The notes beneath the pieces were generated by a model. That model made no database searches and was not told the DNA's origin. It worked only from the letters and a program-made list of their open reading frames with translations. Shown one piece after another: positions 1 through 8,774 of a stretch of DNA of 64,000 bases. The stretch lies in NCBI GenBank assembly GCA_016778465.1, contig JADHPM010000001.1, forward strand, positions 124,001 to 188,000. Reading direction: 5' to 3'. Both the position numbers and the translations under genes were made by a program. This stretch comes from Methylophilaceae bacterium (lineage in GTDB: Bacteria; Pseudomonadota; Gammaproteobacteria; Burkholderiales; Methylophilaceae). Position 1 is the first letter of the stretch. Every line of letters starts with the position of its first letter.

Positions 1-759
1 AATTGGATTCTCCATTTTTTCATCTTCCTCAAATGTTATGATAGTTCCCTCACCAGCAGCTTCAAAGCTGGAGAGAACTCTTAACTTTACTTTAAATTTA
101 CCCGCACATTCCACAGAACGAGTTTGCAATACTTTTGAACCTAAACTTGCTAATTCAAGCATTTCTTCAAAAGTAATTGATTTTAGTTTGCGTGCCTCAG
201 GCACCAGCCTTGGGTCAGTGGTATAAATACCATCAACATCAGTGTATATTTGACATTCATCGGCTTTGAGGGCGGCTGCAATTGCAACAGCCGTGGTATC
301 AGAGCCACCTCTTCCTAAAGTAGTGATGTCCCCATTTTTATCTACACCTTGAAACCCAGCTACTACAATGACGTACCCTTGCTCTAAATCAGTATTAATT
401 TTTTTATTATCTATACTTAGAATTCTTGCTTTGGTGTATGCATCATCAGTCAAAATTTTTATTTGATGACCAGCATAACTTTTTGCTTTAATACCTAAAT
501 TGATGAGCGCTAATGCAGTCAGACCTGATGTAACCTGTTCCCCTGAGGAGACAACAATGTCATATTCACGTGGATCAGGTTGAGTCATCATCTCTTGAGT
601 CAAGCTTACCAGTTTGTTGGTTTCACCTGACATGGCTGAAACTACCACAATAATGTCATGTCCTTGGCTTTTATATTTTGCTACCTTATCAGCAACAGCT
701 TTGATACGCTCCGGATTGGCTACAGAAGTACCACCAAATTTTTGAACAATTAAAGACAT
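1..759 (-). CDS. lysC: Aspartate kinase, 3' part cut by window edge
   Basis: Phosphorylates L-aspartate with ATP, the first committed step to lysine, threonine, methionine and diaminopimelate in the cytoplasm. The 253 visible residues run from the ATG at 757-759 to the window edge. They contain the N-terminal KFGGTS nucleotide/substrate motif (residues 7-12) and the [12 protein letters not shown] loop (about 147-158), so the kinase domain is essentially complete. The C-terminal ACT regulatory domains expected for the roughly 400-residue monofunctional enzyme lie outside the window. It follows alaS by 6 bases on the same strand, and no promoter is visible between them, so it is probably read from the recA-recX-alaS transcript. 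Confidence 0.95.
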   Translation of the reverse strand, partial: MSLIVQKFGGTSVANPERIKAVADKVAKYKSQGHDIIVVVSAMSGETNKLVSLTQEMMTQPDPREYDIVVSSGEQVTSGLTALALINLGIKAKSYAGHQIKILTDDAYTKARILSIDNKKINTDLEQGYVIVVAGFQGVDKNGDITTLGRGGSDTTAVAIAAALKADECQIYTDVDGIYTTDPRLVPEARKLKSITFEEMLELASLGSKVLQTRSVECAGKFKVKLRVLSSFEAAGEGTIITFEEDEKMENPI

Positions 760-765
760 AATTTA

Positions 766-3384
766 TTATTGATTAAGATAATTTTTGATATCTGACAGAA
801 CTAGATCTAAAGAACTTATTTTTGACCCTCCAGCCATTGCCATATTATCTCGACCACCACCTTTCCCTCCTAGTTGCTCACCCATAATTTTTGCAATAGC
901 ACCAGCTTTGAATCTATCAGTTAAATCATCAGTGATACCAACAGCGAGTGATATTTTACTATTATCGTGAGTGGCCAGTATTATAACGGCTGTTTTAAGT
1001 TTTGTTTTAATTTTATCAATCATTTCTCTTAATTCGTTGGGCCCCGTATTTTCAACTTGTGCCGCAAGAAAATTGAAATCTTTAATTTTTATCGCACTTG
1101 AGGTTAAATCCTCTCCTTGATTGTTCATTAATTTGGTTTTAAGAGTACTGATGGCTTTTTCATTTTCTTTAAATTGGGTCAATAACTGACGCAATTTATC
1201 CATGACATCATTAGCGCTTGTGTTTAATTCTTTTGCAACATTTTCTAATAATGTTTGTTGATGATGTAAAAGATTAATCACGTTTAGTCCTGAAGTAGCC
1301 TCGATTCGACGAATCCCGGATGCGACACCAGACTCTGTTTGAATTTTGAATAGTCCAATATCCCCAGTTTGGCTTACGTGCGTTCCCCCACATAACTCTC
1401 TACTGTTTCCGATATCTAAAACCCTTACATTCTCATCATATTTTTCACCAAATAACATCATAGCGCCTTCTTTTTGCGCTTCTTTTATTGCCATCATTCT
1501 TGTTTGAGTAGCTTGATTTTTTAAAATCTCATTGTTAACAATTTTTTCAACTTCACTTTTTTCTATGTCAGTTAACCCTTTGGGGTGTGAAAAATCGAAA
1601 CGCGTTCTATCCTCTGTTACCAGAGAGCCTTTTTGTTCAACATGCTCACCTAAAACCATTTTTAGTGCCTTATGAAGCAAATGGGTGGCAGAGTGATTTC
1701 TCTTGATGGCTTCACGTCTGAAAACATCAATCGATGCTTGTGCATGGTCATTAATTTTTACATTACCTTTTTTAACAATACCTTCATGAACAAAAATGGT
1801 TTTGTTTACTTTTAAGGTAGTGGTCACTTCAAAAACAAAATTTTTGTTGCTTATGTGACCAGAGTCACCAATTTGACCACCTGACTCAGCGTAAAATGGG
1901 GTTTGATCAAGTATTAATAAGCCTTTGGCCCCCTCATCCATTTTATTTACAGACTCATTATTTACATATAAACCTATGATGGTTGATTCTGTTTCTGTTG
2001 CTTCATAACCAACAAAAATTGTATCTGGACCAGAAAAAGCAAAGGTTTCTAGAACTTTAAATTTTCCAAAGCTTCGCGCTCGAGTTTTTTGTTTTGCCAT
2101 TTCAGATTCAAATTCTTCATGATTTACGTCTATGCTATGTTCACGACAAATATCTGCCGTCAGATCGAGAGGAAAACCGAATGTATCATGGAGTTTAAAA
2201 GCTACTTTTCCGGAGAGAATTTTTTGCTTAGTTGTAATGACGCTATTTAAGGAATCATTTAGAATCGTCATGCCGTTATCAATCGTTTCAAAAAAACGAT
2301 TTTCCTCATTTAAGATTTCTTCCTCAATCATACTAATTTTGTCTTGCGATATACTGCAAGCATCACCCATAACCTCAGCAGTTACTTCAACTAGCTGATG
2401 GAAAAAAGCCTTCCGCATACCTAACTTATAGCCATGTCTTATTGCGCGTCGTAGGATTCTTCTTAACACATAACCTCTCCCCTCATTTGATGGCAGGATG
2501 CCATCATGAATTAGAAATGTTGTTGCGCGAATATGATCGGCAATGACCTTAAGGGAGGGATGATTCACATCTTTAGCATTTGTAATTTTTGCTGCACTGT
2601 CGATAAGAGTTTTAAATAAATCAATATCGTAATTTTGATGAACACCTTGAAGAACGGCAGCAATGCGCTCTAGACCCATTCCCGTATCCACAGAAGGTTT
2701 AGGTAGATCATGCATGATGCCTTTGTCATCACGGTTGTACTGCATAAAAACGAGATTCCAGATTTCAATGAATCTATCACCATCTTCATTTTTTGAGCCT
2801 GGAGGACCACCTGCAATTGCAGGGCCATGATCATAAAATATTTCGCTACAGGGTCCGCAAGGTCCAGTGTCTCCCATCATCCAAAAATTATCTGAAGCAT
2901 ATTTTTCACCTTTATTGTCTCCAATACGAATGATTTTATTTTCAGCAAGGCCAATAATTTTGTGCCAAATCTGATAGGCGTCTTCATCTTCTGCATAAAC
3001 CGTTACAATTAACTTCTCTTCTGGAATTTGATAAATGCTGGTAAGTAATTCCCATGCATAAGAGATGGCCTCTTTTTTGAAATAGTCGCCAAAACTGAAA
3101 TTACCAAGCATTTCAAAAAAAGTATGGTGCCTTGCTGTATAACCAACATTTTCTAGATCATTATGTTTTCCACCTGCTCGCACGCAGCGTTGACTTGTAC
3201 TGGCTGTATGGTAGTTTGTTTTTTCTGCTCCAAGAAAAATATCTTTAAACTGATTCATGCCAGCATTGGTAAATAAGAGTGTTGGGTCATCGCTTGGCAC
3301 AAGACTGCTTGACGGTAAAATTTTATGCCCCTTGCTCTTGAAGAATTTAAGAAATTCCGATCTAATTTCATTACTGCTTTTCAT
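766..3384 (-). CDS. alaS: Alanyl-tRNA synthetase
   Basis: Charges tRNA-Ala and edits mischarged Ser/Gly. The 872 residues match the usual full length. The class II catalytic core is at the N-terminus (RAGGKHNDLENVG around residue 75, then the FFEMLGNFSFGDYF motif). The editing domain has the zinc/editing histidines in HSATHLLH (about 560) and the CGGTH motif (about 662). The C-terminal C-Ala domain is present, with the GGKGGGR loop near the end. The start ATG lies 3 bases after the recX stop, so it is translationally close to recX in the recA-recX-alaS-lysC run. Nothing unusual is seen. Confidence 0.98.
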   Translation of the reverse strand: MKSSNEIRSEFLKFFKSKGHKILPSSSLVPSDDPTLLFTNAGMNQFKDIFLGAEKTNYHTASTSQRCVRAGGKHNDLENVGYTARHHTFFEMLGNFSFGDYFKKEAISYAWELLTSIYQIPEEKLIVTVYAEDEDAYQIWHKIIGLAENKIIRIGDNKGEKYASDNFWMMGDTGPCGPCSEIFYDHGPAIAGGPPGSKNEDGDRFIEIWNLVFMQYNRDDKGIMHDLPKPSVDTGMGLERIAAVLQGVHQNYDIDLFKTLIDSAAKITNAKDVNHPSLKVIADHIRATTFLIHDGILPSNEGRGYVLRRILRRAIRHGYKLGMRKAFFHQLVEVTAEVMGDACSISQDKISMIEEEILNEENRFFETIDNGMTILNDSLNSVITTKQKILSGKVAFKLHDTFGFPLDLTADICREHSIDVNHEEFESEMAKQKTRARSFGKFKVLETFAFSGPDTIFVGYEATETESTIIGLYVNNESVNKMDEGAKGLLILDQTPFYAESGGQIGDSGHISNKNFVFEVTTTLKVNKTIFVHEGIVKKGNVKINDHAQASIDVFRREAIKRNHSATHLLHKALKMVLGEHVEQKGSLVTEDRTRFDFSHPKGLTDIEKSEVEKIVNNEILKNQATQTRMMAIKEAQKEGAMMLFGEKYDENVRVLDIGNSRELCGGTHVSQTGDIGLFKIQTESGVASGIRRIEATSGLNVINLLHHQQTLLENVAKELNTSANDVMDKLRQLLTQFKENEKAISTLKTKLMNNQGEDLTSSAIKIKDFNFLAAQVENTGPNELREMIDKIKTKLKTAVIILATHDNSKISLAVGITDDLTDRFKAGAIAKIMGEQLGGKGGGRDNMAMAGGSKISSLDLVLSDIKNYLNQ

Positions 3385-3387
3385 TAT

Positions 3388-3849
3388 TTAATTTTTGTCT
3401 TTTCCCGAAATGATTTGGTGAATTAATGATAAATCAAAACCTCGACTTTGCAAAAATCGAATTTGTTTTAATTTTTCATCATTTGTTTTTGGAATTGTAT
3501 TAAATTTTTTTACCCATATGTTTTTGACAAAAAAGTATTCCTCATCTTTCAGAGGCATTAAGTTTTTTGCTATAAGCTCCTCATCAATACCCCTAGCAGA
3601 AAGCTCGTGAGAAATTTTTCTTGAGCCATATTTACTTTTTTTAGTATGAATAAATTGCTCAACGAAACGTTTATCAGAGAGCCAATCATTACTCTCTAGC
3701 TCATCAAGTAAAATTTCAATTTCTTTTTGCTCTATCTCCAATTCAAAGGCATACAAACGAAGTTTATTTGAAAGTTCATGGCGGGAGTATTCTCTTTTAC
3801 CAAGGTAGTAAAGAGCTCTTTTTTTAAGGAGCTTTAGTGAGTCATTAAT
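3388..3849 (-). CDS. recX: Regulatory protein RecX, probable ATT start
   Basis: RecX binds RecA filaments and modulates recombinase and coprotease activity. A reading frame without ATG covers the gene. The first conventional start is a TTG at 3754-3756, which would give only 122 residues and remove the first helical repeat. Reading upstream, the frame stays open and family-like (ALYYLGKREYSRHELSNKL) back to an ATT at 3847-3849. A GAGGA Shine-Dalgarno at 3858-3862 lies 8 bases before that ATT, and there is no ATG, GTG or TTG between ATT and the internal TTG. Starting at ATT gives 153 residues, the normal RecX length. The gene begins 4 bases after the recA stop. Identity is firm; the start codon is inferred. 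Confidence 0.85.
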   Translation of the reverse strand: MNDSLKLLKKRALYYLGKREYSRHELSNKLRLYAFELEIEQKEIEILLDELESNDWLSDKRFVEQFIHTKKSKYGSRKISHELSARGIDEELIAKNLMPLKDEEYFFVKNIWVKKFNTIPKTNDEKLKQIRFLQSRGFDLSLIHQIISGKDKN

Positions 3850-3853
3850 ATGC

Positions 3854-4900
3854 CTAATCCTCGGCAGTGTTTATTTCTGCAGCATCCTCAGATGTAATCA
3901 TTTCAGCATTAATGATGTTAGCTTTCTCCATAATTTTTTGTTCAATTTCTTGTGTAACTTTTTTATTGGATTTTAGGTACTCCCTAACATTGTCTTTGCC
4001 TTGTCCAATTTTTTCGCCATTGTAGCTGTACCATGACCCAGCCTTTTCAATTAAATCAAGGTTTACCGCTTGATCAATTATTTCTCCTTCACGAGAAATT
4101 CCCTCGCCGTAAAGTACATCAAATTCTGCTTGTCTGAAAGGAGGTGCTACTTTATTTTTAACCACTTTTACGCGAGTTTCTGCCCCTATAACCTCGTCAC
4201 CTTTTTTGATTGCCCCAATGCGTCTAATATCTAAGCGAACAGAGGAGTAAAACTTTAAGGCATTACCTCCTGTTGTTGTTTCAGGATTACCAAACATAAC
4301 CCCAATCTTCATACGAATTTGGTTAATAAAAATTAACATCGTGTTTGTTTTTTTAATATTACCGGTGAGCTTTCTTAAGGCCTGAGACATTAATCTTGCC
4401 TGTAAACCCATATGAGAGTCACCCATATCACCCTCAATCTCTGCCCGCGGAGTCAGAGCGGCAACCGAATCAATAACAACGATATCAACAGAACCGCTTC
4501 TAACTAACATATCGGTTATTTCAAGCGCTTGCTCCCCTGTATCAGGTTGAGATATGAGTAATTCCTGGACATTTACTCCAAGCTTAGCTGCATATTGCGT
4601 ATCAAGAGCATGCTCAGCATCAATGAATGCTGCGGTCCCACCTTTTTTTTGCATTTGAGCAATGACGGATAGCGTTAGCGATGTCTTTCCGGATGACTCT
4701 GGGCCATAAATTTCTACCACACGACCCCTCGGTAAGCCCCCAATCCCAAGAGCGATATCTAGCCCAAGTGAGCCGGTGGAAACTGCCTCAATTCCCTCAA
4801 TCACACTTGAGTCATCCATCTTCATGACGGAGCCTTTTCCAAATTGTTTTTCTATTTGCGCCAGAGCTGCATCAAGTGCTTTACGTTTATTATCATCCAT
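3854..4900 (-). CDS. recA: Recombinase RecA
   Basis: ATP-dependent DNA strand exchange protein central to homologous recombination and the SOS response. It has 348 residues, the normal length. The Walker A sequence GPESSGKT is at 66-73, the MAW/L1-L2 region includes [18 protein letters not shown] (around 204-221), and the acidic C-terminal tail is present (ending AED). The start ATG follows a 54-bp gap after pncC. I see no LexA-type CTG(N10)CAG box in that gap, only an A+T-only dyad (see 4914-4942). recX follows after 4 bases. Confidence 0.98.
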   Translation of the reverse strand: MDDNKRKALDAALAQIEKQFGKGSVMKMDDSSVIEGIEAVSTGSLGLDIALGIGGLPRGRVVEIYGPESSGKTSLTLSVIAQMQKKGGTAAFIDAEHALDTQYAAKLGVNVQELLISQPDTGEQALEITDMLVRSGSVDIVVIDSVAALTPRAEIEGDMGDSHMGLQARLMSQALRKLTGNIKKTNTMLIFINQIRMKIGVMFGNPETTTGGNALKFYSSVRLDIRRIGAIKKGDEVIGAETRVKVVKNKVAPPFRQAEFDVLYGEGISREGEIIDQAVNLDLIEKAGSWYSYNGEKIGQGKDNVREYLKSNKKVTQEIEQKIMEKANIINAEMITSEDAAEINTAED

Positions 4901-4913
4901 TAATGTGTGCCTA

Positions 4914-4942
4914 AATAATTAAAATTTCGAAGCTTAATTATT
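4914..4942 (-). promoter_or_regulatory. A+T-only inverted repeat in the recA leader
   Basis: A perfect 9-bp dyad AATAATTAA - 11 bases - TTAATTATT fills much of the 54-bp gap between pncC and recA and ends 13 bases before the recA start codon. It could be a protein-binding operator or a weak hairpin in the mRNA leader. It does not resemble the gamma/betaproteobacterial LexA box. In such A+T-rich sequence a chance dyad is not excluded. Confidence 0.35.
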
Positions 4943-4954
4943 TCATACTTGGCT

Positions 4955-5443
4955 CTATAAGGTAAGCTTCAGCAGTGTATTTATTGCAAAAATAACTGCA
5001 TGCTCGCGAATGATTCCACGATTACCTTCAAACAACACTTTACGTTCAAAAACAATCTGACCATTCCTTGCAACGGCAAAGTAAACTGTGCCCACAGGTT
5101 TAATTTTAGACCCTCCAGTCGGACCTGCTATGCCCGTGATACCGATACTCAGATTTGCGCTCGTTTTTTTTAAGGCTCCCAATGCCATCTGCGTTGCAAT
5201 TTGTGAGCTCACGGCACCAAACGCATCTATATCCTCTGCATTAATATCGAGGCAATCAATCTTTGCTGCATTACTGTATGTTACATAGCCTCTTTCAAAC
5301 CAATTTGAACTGCCATCGATATGCGTTATTGCTGCAGAAAGAAGACCGGCAGTGCAAGATTCAGCAGTCACAATCTTTATTCTATTGACCTCACACTGCC
5401 GACCTAAATTGACGCATAGAGTGGAAATTTCCTCAGAAAACAT
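4955..5443 (-). CDS. pncC: Stand-alone CinA C-terminal domain, nicotinamide-nucleotide amidase
   Basis: PncC deamidates nicotinamide mononucleotide to nicotinate mononucleotide for NAD salvage. The 162 residues equal the CinA C-terminal amidohydrolase domain alone, with the TAESCTAGLLS motif (about 25-35) carrying the catalytic Ser and the GITGIAGPTGG motif (about 101-111). The N-terminal molybdopterin-binding-like COG1058 half of full CinA is absent, as is common in proteobacteria. The ATG at 5443 overlaps the end of pgpA by 11 bases. The pgpA-cinA-recA order is common in betaproteobacteria; the classic competence-inducible label comes from that linkage. Confidence 0.92.
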   Translation of the reverse strand: MFSEEISTLCVNLGRQCEVNRIKIVTAESCTAGLLSAAITHIDGSSNWFERGYVTYSNAAKIDCLDINAEDIDAFGAVSSQIATQMALGALKKTSANLSIGITGIAGPTGGSKIKPVGTVYFAVARNGQIVFERKVLFEGNRGIIREHAVIFAINTLLKLTL

Positions 5444-5903
5444 AATATATAACTTGAAAAATTAGAAAACTAAATAATGCAGCCAAAATATCATCTAACA
5501 TGACACCAAAGCCATCATGGAATTTTTTTTCTGCCCATGAAATTGGAAATGGCTTAAAGATATCGAACAGCCTAAAAATAATAAACCCTAACACTAAGTT
5601 TTTAAGAGAGATTGGGATTAACAAGAGCAGCATTATAAGCGCAACAATCTCGTCGATAACGATACATGAGGGGTCCTTTAATTTTAAATTCTTACAGGTA
5701 ATATTCGAACTATGAATGCCAATAAAAAATAGGGTGATTAAAAAAAGCCATTGCATATAGCCATTAAAATTTATTATTAAAAAAAACAATGGAATGGCTA
5801 CCAACGAACCAGCAGTCCCGGGACCTTTTTTAAACAATCCAGCGCCAAAACCCAGAGCTATAAAATGATTGATATTTGCAAATAAAAATTTTCTATTTAT
5901 CAA
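5433..5903 (-). CDS. pgpA: Phosphatidylglycerophosphatase A
   Basis: Dephosphorylates phosphatidylglycerophosphate to phosphatidylglycerol at the inner membrane. The 156 residues start at a TTG (5901-5903). They carry the PgpA signature LGFGAGLFKKGPGTAGSL near residues 17-34, the acidic DEIVA metal-binding motif around 85, and several hydrophobic segments. It overlaps thiL upstream and pncC downstream by 11 bases each, so translation is probably coupled. The start codon is the least certain point. Confidence 0.93.
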   Translation of the reverse strand: MINRKFLFANINHFIALGFGAGLFKKGPGTAGSLVAIPLFFLIINFNGYMQWLFLITLFFIGIHSSNITCKNLKLKDPSCIVIDEIVALIMLLLLIPISLKNLVLGFIIFRLFDIFKPFPISWAEKKFHDGFGVMLDDILAALFSFLIFQVIYYVF

Positions 5904-6837
5904 AATGCAAAAAGCCTTTATTTAAATTTTTTAAAGGTATTCCATGTGTATCGAAGACTTTTAATTTTTTCCCATTGGTAATTTTACCAATACAGGTCAG
6001 TTTAATTTTCTCTTGCTTGGCTAATAATTCAATTTGACTTCTATTTTTTTGTGCTGCAGTTAGAATTAATTGGTAGTCATCTCCTCCATATAAAGCATAG
6101 TGATAGGCTTCATTTTTTTTTGTCCATGGATGAACAGGGAGTTGGTTGGAAAAAATTTCTGCGGATACCCCAGAGCTCTTTAAAATATGTGATAAGTCAG
6201 CAATTAAACCATCAGAAATATCAATAGCTGAATGAAATAATTTTTTTGCTTGCAAGCTGTAAATGTTGGATGGTTGGGGTTTATTTAAATATTCTATGAA
6301 AGTTTTTTTTAGACCATCTTTCATTGCTATCTTTTTTTTTACACAATCGAGTCCAATGGCAGCCAACCCAATTTTTCCAGTAACCCAAATATCGTCCTCT
6401 ACTTTAGCCGCATCTCTTTTTAGGACATTTTTTTTAAAAACACTTCCAATGATGGTGATGGAGATTGAGGTTGCTCCTCGAGTTGTATCTCCTCCGATAA
6501 TTTCTACTCCATATTTTTTTGCACATGCATGTAGGCCCTGAGAAAAGCCTTTGAGCCATTTCTCATTATGCTGATTTAAAGAGATAGATAATAATGCATA
6601 ATTAGGCTTGCCACCCATGGCATAAATATCAGAAACATTTACTGCAAGTGCCTTCCAGCCTAGTTCAACAGGAGGGGTATCGGAAGAAAAATGGGTATCA
6701 TTATTTAATGTGTCTTGAGATATCGCCCAAAATTCCCGTTTATTTTTATTAATGAGCGCAGCGTCATCTCCGATACCAAGCGGTACGTTGGTATTTTTTT
6801 TGAAATAGCGATTTATGATTTCAAACTCTAAAGTCAT
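5893..6837 (-). CDS. thiL: Thiamine-monophosphate kinase
   Basis: Phosphorylates thiamine monophosphate to the active cofactor thiamine diphosphate. The 314 residues contain the PurM-like ATPase motifs: IGDDAALI (about 22-29), VNVSDIYAMGGKP (about 67-79), GGDTTRG (about 117-123), DISDGLIADLSHI (about 207-219) and YGGDDYQLI (about 250-258). In the last one Asp replaces the usual Glu of GGEDYEL, a conservative change. The ATG overlaps the mogA stop in an ATGA, indicating coupled translation. Several long A runs in the coding strand are in frame and do not break it. Confidence 0.96.
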   Translation of the reverse strand: MTLEFEIINRYFKKNTNVPLGIGDDAALINKNKREFWAISQDTLNNDTHFSSDTPPVELGWKALAVNVSDIYAMGGKPNYALLSISLNQHNEKWLKGFSQGLHACAKKYGVEIIGGDTTRGATSISITIIGSVFKKNVLKRDAAKVEDDIWVTGKIGLAAIGLDCVKKKIAMKDGLKKTFIEYLNKPQPSNIYSLQAKKLFHSAIDISDGLIADLSHILKSSGVSAEIFSNQLPVHPWTKKNEAYHYALYGGDDYQLILTAAQKNRSQIELLAKQEKIKLTCIGKITNGKKLKVFDTHGIPLKNLNKGFLHFDK

Positions 6838-7409
6838 TTTTTGGGTCGAAATGATTTGACTATGGACTCATGTGTATCAATATGCGTACCACCAATTAAG
6901 TCTAAACAGTATGGAATAGCTGCAAAAATACCAGGCACGATGGTATTGTTTTCCGCATCTTTAAGTCCCTCAAGCGTCTGTTTAATTGCTTTGGGTTGCC
7001 CCGGAAGATTAATAACCAAGCTATTTTTTCTTATCACAGCAATTTGTCTTGATAAGATTGCGGTCGGCACAAAATTAAGACTAATTTGGCGCATTTGTTC
7101 GCCAAAGCCCGGTAATGTCTTATCAGCGATGGCAACTGTTGCTTCTGGTGTTACATCACGTTTTGATGGACCCGTGCCCCCAGTAGTAAAAATTAGCTCA
7201 CATTTTTTTTTATCGATAAATTCAACTAAGGTTTTTGTTATCAGTTCATACTCATCAGGGATGATTGATTCTTCAGAGTCGAAAGGCTCTTTAAGCGCTT
7301 CTTGCAGCCATGTTTTTAACGATGGCAAGCCTTTATCCTCATAGATACCTTGACTCGCTCTGTCACTTATTGAAATTAAGCCAATTTTAATGAATTTTTT
7401 TTCCTGCAT
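6834..7409 (-). CDS. mogA: Molybdopterin adenylyltransferase
   Basis: Adenylates molybdopterin before molybdenum insertion. The 191 residues closely follow E. coli MogA along their whole length, with TTGGTGPSKRDVTPEAT (about 75-91), PGFGEQMRQISLNFVPTAIL (about 99-118) and the LPGQPKAIKQTLEG motif (about 139-152). It is the first gene of the mogA-thiL-pgpA-pncC-recA run. The 53-bp gap to the divergent gene at 7463 must hold its promoter. Retention of a Moco step implies at least one molybdoenzyme outside the window. Confidence 0.95.
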   Translation of the reverse strand: MQEKKFIKIGLISISDRASQGIYEDKGLPSLKTWLQEALKEPFDSEESIIPDEYELITKTLVEFIDKKKCELIFTTGGTGPSKRDVTPEATVAIADKTLPGFGEQMRQISLNFVPTAILSRQIAVIRKNSLVINLPGQPKAIKQTLEGLKDAENNTIVPGIFAAIPYCLDLIGGTHIDTHESIVKSFRPKK

Positions 7410-7462
7410 AATGTCTTTTTGAGTAATATAAACTATATTATCATTTCTTTAAGGTCCCCTTC

Positions 7463-8209
7463 ATGATTAAACATCTCATTAATTTCTCTCTTATAATATT
7501 TGCAACCTTATCCTCGTTAGTCTATGCCGAAGAAAACCTCTTTGAGAAGAATTATCAATCCCAAAGCCCTAAAGGTTTTAAATCGTTTGTATCATCTCCA
7601 GACACAAAAATCATGCGGGGTTGGTCAAGGGAGTCTGACAATATAAAAATGTTGGAGGATGGTTACGATCTAATGGGTTTTAGTGGCTTCACAAGCACCA
7701 ATCTCCCTCCAGAGCTTGCCCTAGCTCATGGAAAATCAATACAAGCTGATATGGTTCTTATTTATGATAGACAAATTAATGAGAATACCCGAGCTACTGC
7801 AATCAAAAGAGCGCGTGAAAGTGTTCTAACTAAGCAGCTTGATAAAGACGGTAATACGACCGAGATTATTATTGATGAGAAAGATTTAGTGGACCCGAAT
7901 GCAAAGTATGAGTTCTATGCTTCCTATTGGGTAAAATTACCTAAGCCCACCTTTGGAACTCACTTCATTAAGCTTACAAATCAAAATACGGAAATTGAGA
8001 ATCCCGGTATTCAAATTATTGCTGTGATTAAAGACTCACCTGCCTTTAATGCAGGAATTTTACGTAAAGATAGCATTACAGCTGTGAACGATGTAAAAGT
8101 GAATGACCCAAGTGAATTTGTGAAAATCATTCAACAGAACAAAGGTAAATCTATAAAAGTTACATTTCTTCGCAAGGGTGAGGAGATGACTGTGATGGTA
8201 GGTATTTAG
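7463..8209 (+). CDS. Secreted PDZ-domain protein of unknown function
   Basis: I do not recognise a named family. The 248 residues begin with a signal peptide (hydrophobic run to about residue 22, likely cleaved after VYA). The middle section has a GYDLMGFSGFTS...ADMVLIYDR pattern (about 68-105). The last 80 residues form a PDZ-like domain with IIAVIKDSPAFNAGILRKDS (about 188-207) and a VKVTFLRKGEEM end strand. No protease catalytic domain is present, so it is not a DegP-type peptidase; a periplasmic binding or scaffolding role is inference. The ATG has an AAGG Shine-Dalgarno. It is divergent from mogA, and its TAG is shared with the stop of the convergent darP (TTAG at 8206-8209). Confidence 0.75.
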   Translation: MIKHLINFSLIIFATLSSLVYAEENLFEKNYQSQSPKGFKSFVSSPDTKIMRGWSRESDNIKMLEDGYDLMGFSGFTSTNLPPELALAHGKSIQADMVLIYDRQINENTRATAIKRARESVLTKQLDKDGNTTEIIIDEKDLVDPNAKYEFYASYWVKLPKPTFGTHFIKLTNQNTEIENPGIQIIAVIKDSPAFNAGILRKDSITAVNDVKVNDPSEFVKIIQQNKGKSIKVTFLRKGEEMTVMVGI

Positions 8210-8682
8210 TCTTTGATAATCTGATTGATTATTTTGAACAAACTCCTAGATGATTTAGGGGCTGAATTGTTCTCTTTCTCTGTTATAGCATTTTTTAGTA
8301 TGGAACGCAGTTGTTGAACGTCAGTTTTGGGATACTGATTGATGAAGTCGGTCATGGAATCTGGTGTTAAAATAAGCTTGTCGCGCCATTGCTCTGCTAA
8401 ATGAAATAACTGATGTGCGTGCTGCGAGTGATTCTTGATCACATCGTATTGCGCATGTGCCTTATCCAAATTAATTGCCCGCAATAATCGTCCAATAAAA
8501 AGTAGTTGCCTTTTTTTTGCGCTCAAAGACTTTATTTTTTTATATTCACTGATTGCGTCCACAATATCTTGAGGCAAGCCAAGTTTTTTTAGTTGGTCTT
8601 GACTTAACTGAGCAATCTCTTTGCCAAAGTTGATAACGTCTTGCGACTGTTTTTTTAGCTGTGTTTTACTTATTTCTTCCAT
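8206..8682 (-). CDS. darP: Ribosome-associated protein DarP (YjgA, DUF615)
   Basis: DarP binds late 50S subunit precursors and promotes assembly of the peptidyl-transferase region. The 158 residues from ATG 8680-8682 (a TTG 7 codons upstream at 8703 is also open) show the DUF615 pattern: SKTQLKKQSQDVINFGKEIA at the N-terminus, QLLFIGRLLR (about 55-65) and an almost all-helical C-terminus. It is convergent with the PDZ gene, sharing four bases at the stops, and divergent from pmbA. The darP-pmbA neighbourhood is conserved in proteobacteria. Confidence 0.9.
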   Translation of the reverse strand: MEEISKTQLKKQSQDVINFGKEIAQLSQDQLKKLGLPQDIVDAISEYKKIKSLSAKKRQLLFIGRLLRAINLDKAHAQYDVIKNHSQHAHQLFHLAEQWRDKLILTPDSMTDFINQYPKTDVQQLRSILKNAITEKENNSAPKSSRSLFKIINQIIKD

Positions 8683-8774
8683 ATGATTGGAACTTATACT
8701 CAATCTTATTTTTTAAATCACCTGTATCATAACAGTTTTATAATTTTAACTTTAGCCAATTGAAAACCACCATT

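Noticed and set aside
4901-4954. A LexA box in front of recA
   Set aside because: The dyad present is A+T-only and lacks CTG/CAG ends.
6301-6360. Long T runs in thiL and elsewhere as terminators or frameshift sites
   Set aside because: Similar A/T runs occur in most genes here because of base composition; none follows a stem, and the frames remain intact.
6841-7344. A 167-codon plus-strand frame opposite mogA
   Set aside because: mogA on the minus strand matches its family over the full length; the opposite frame has no recognisable motif.
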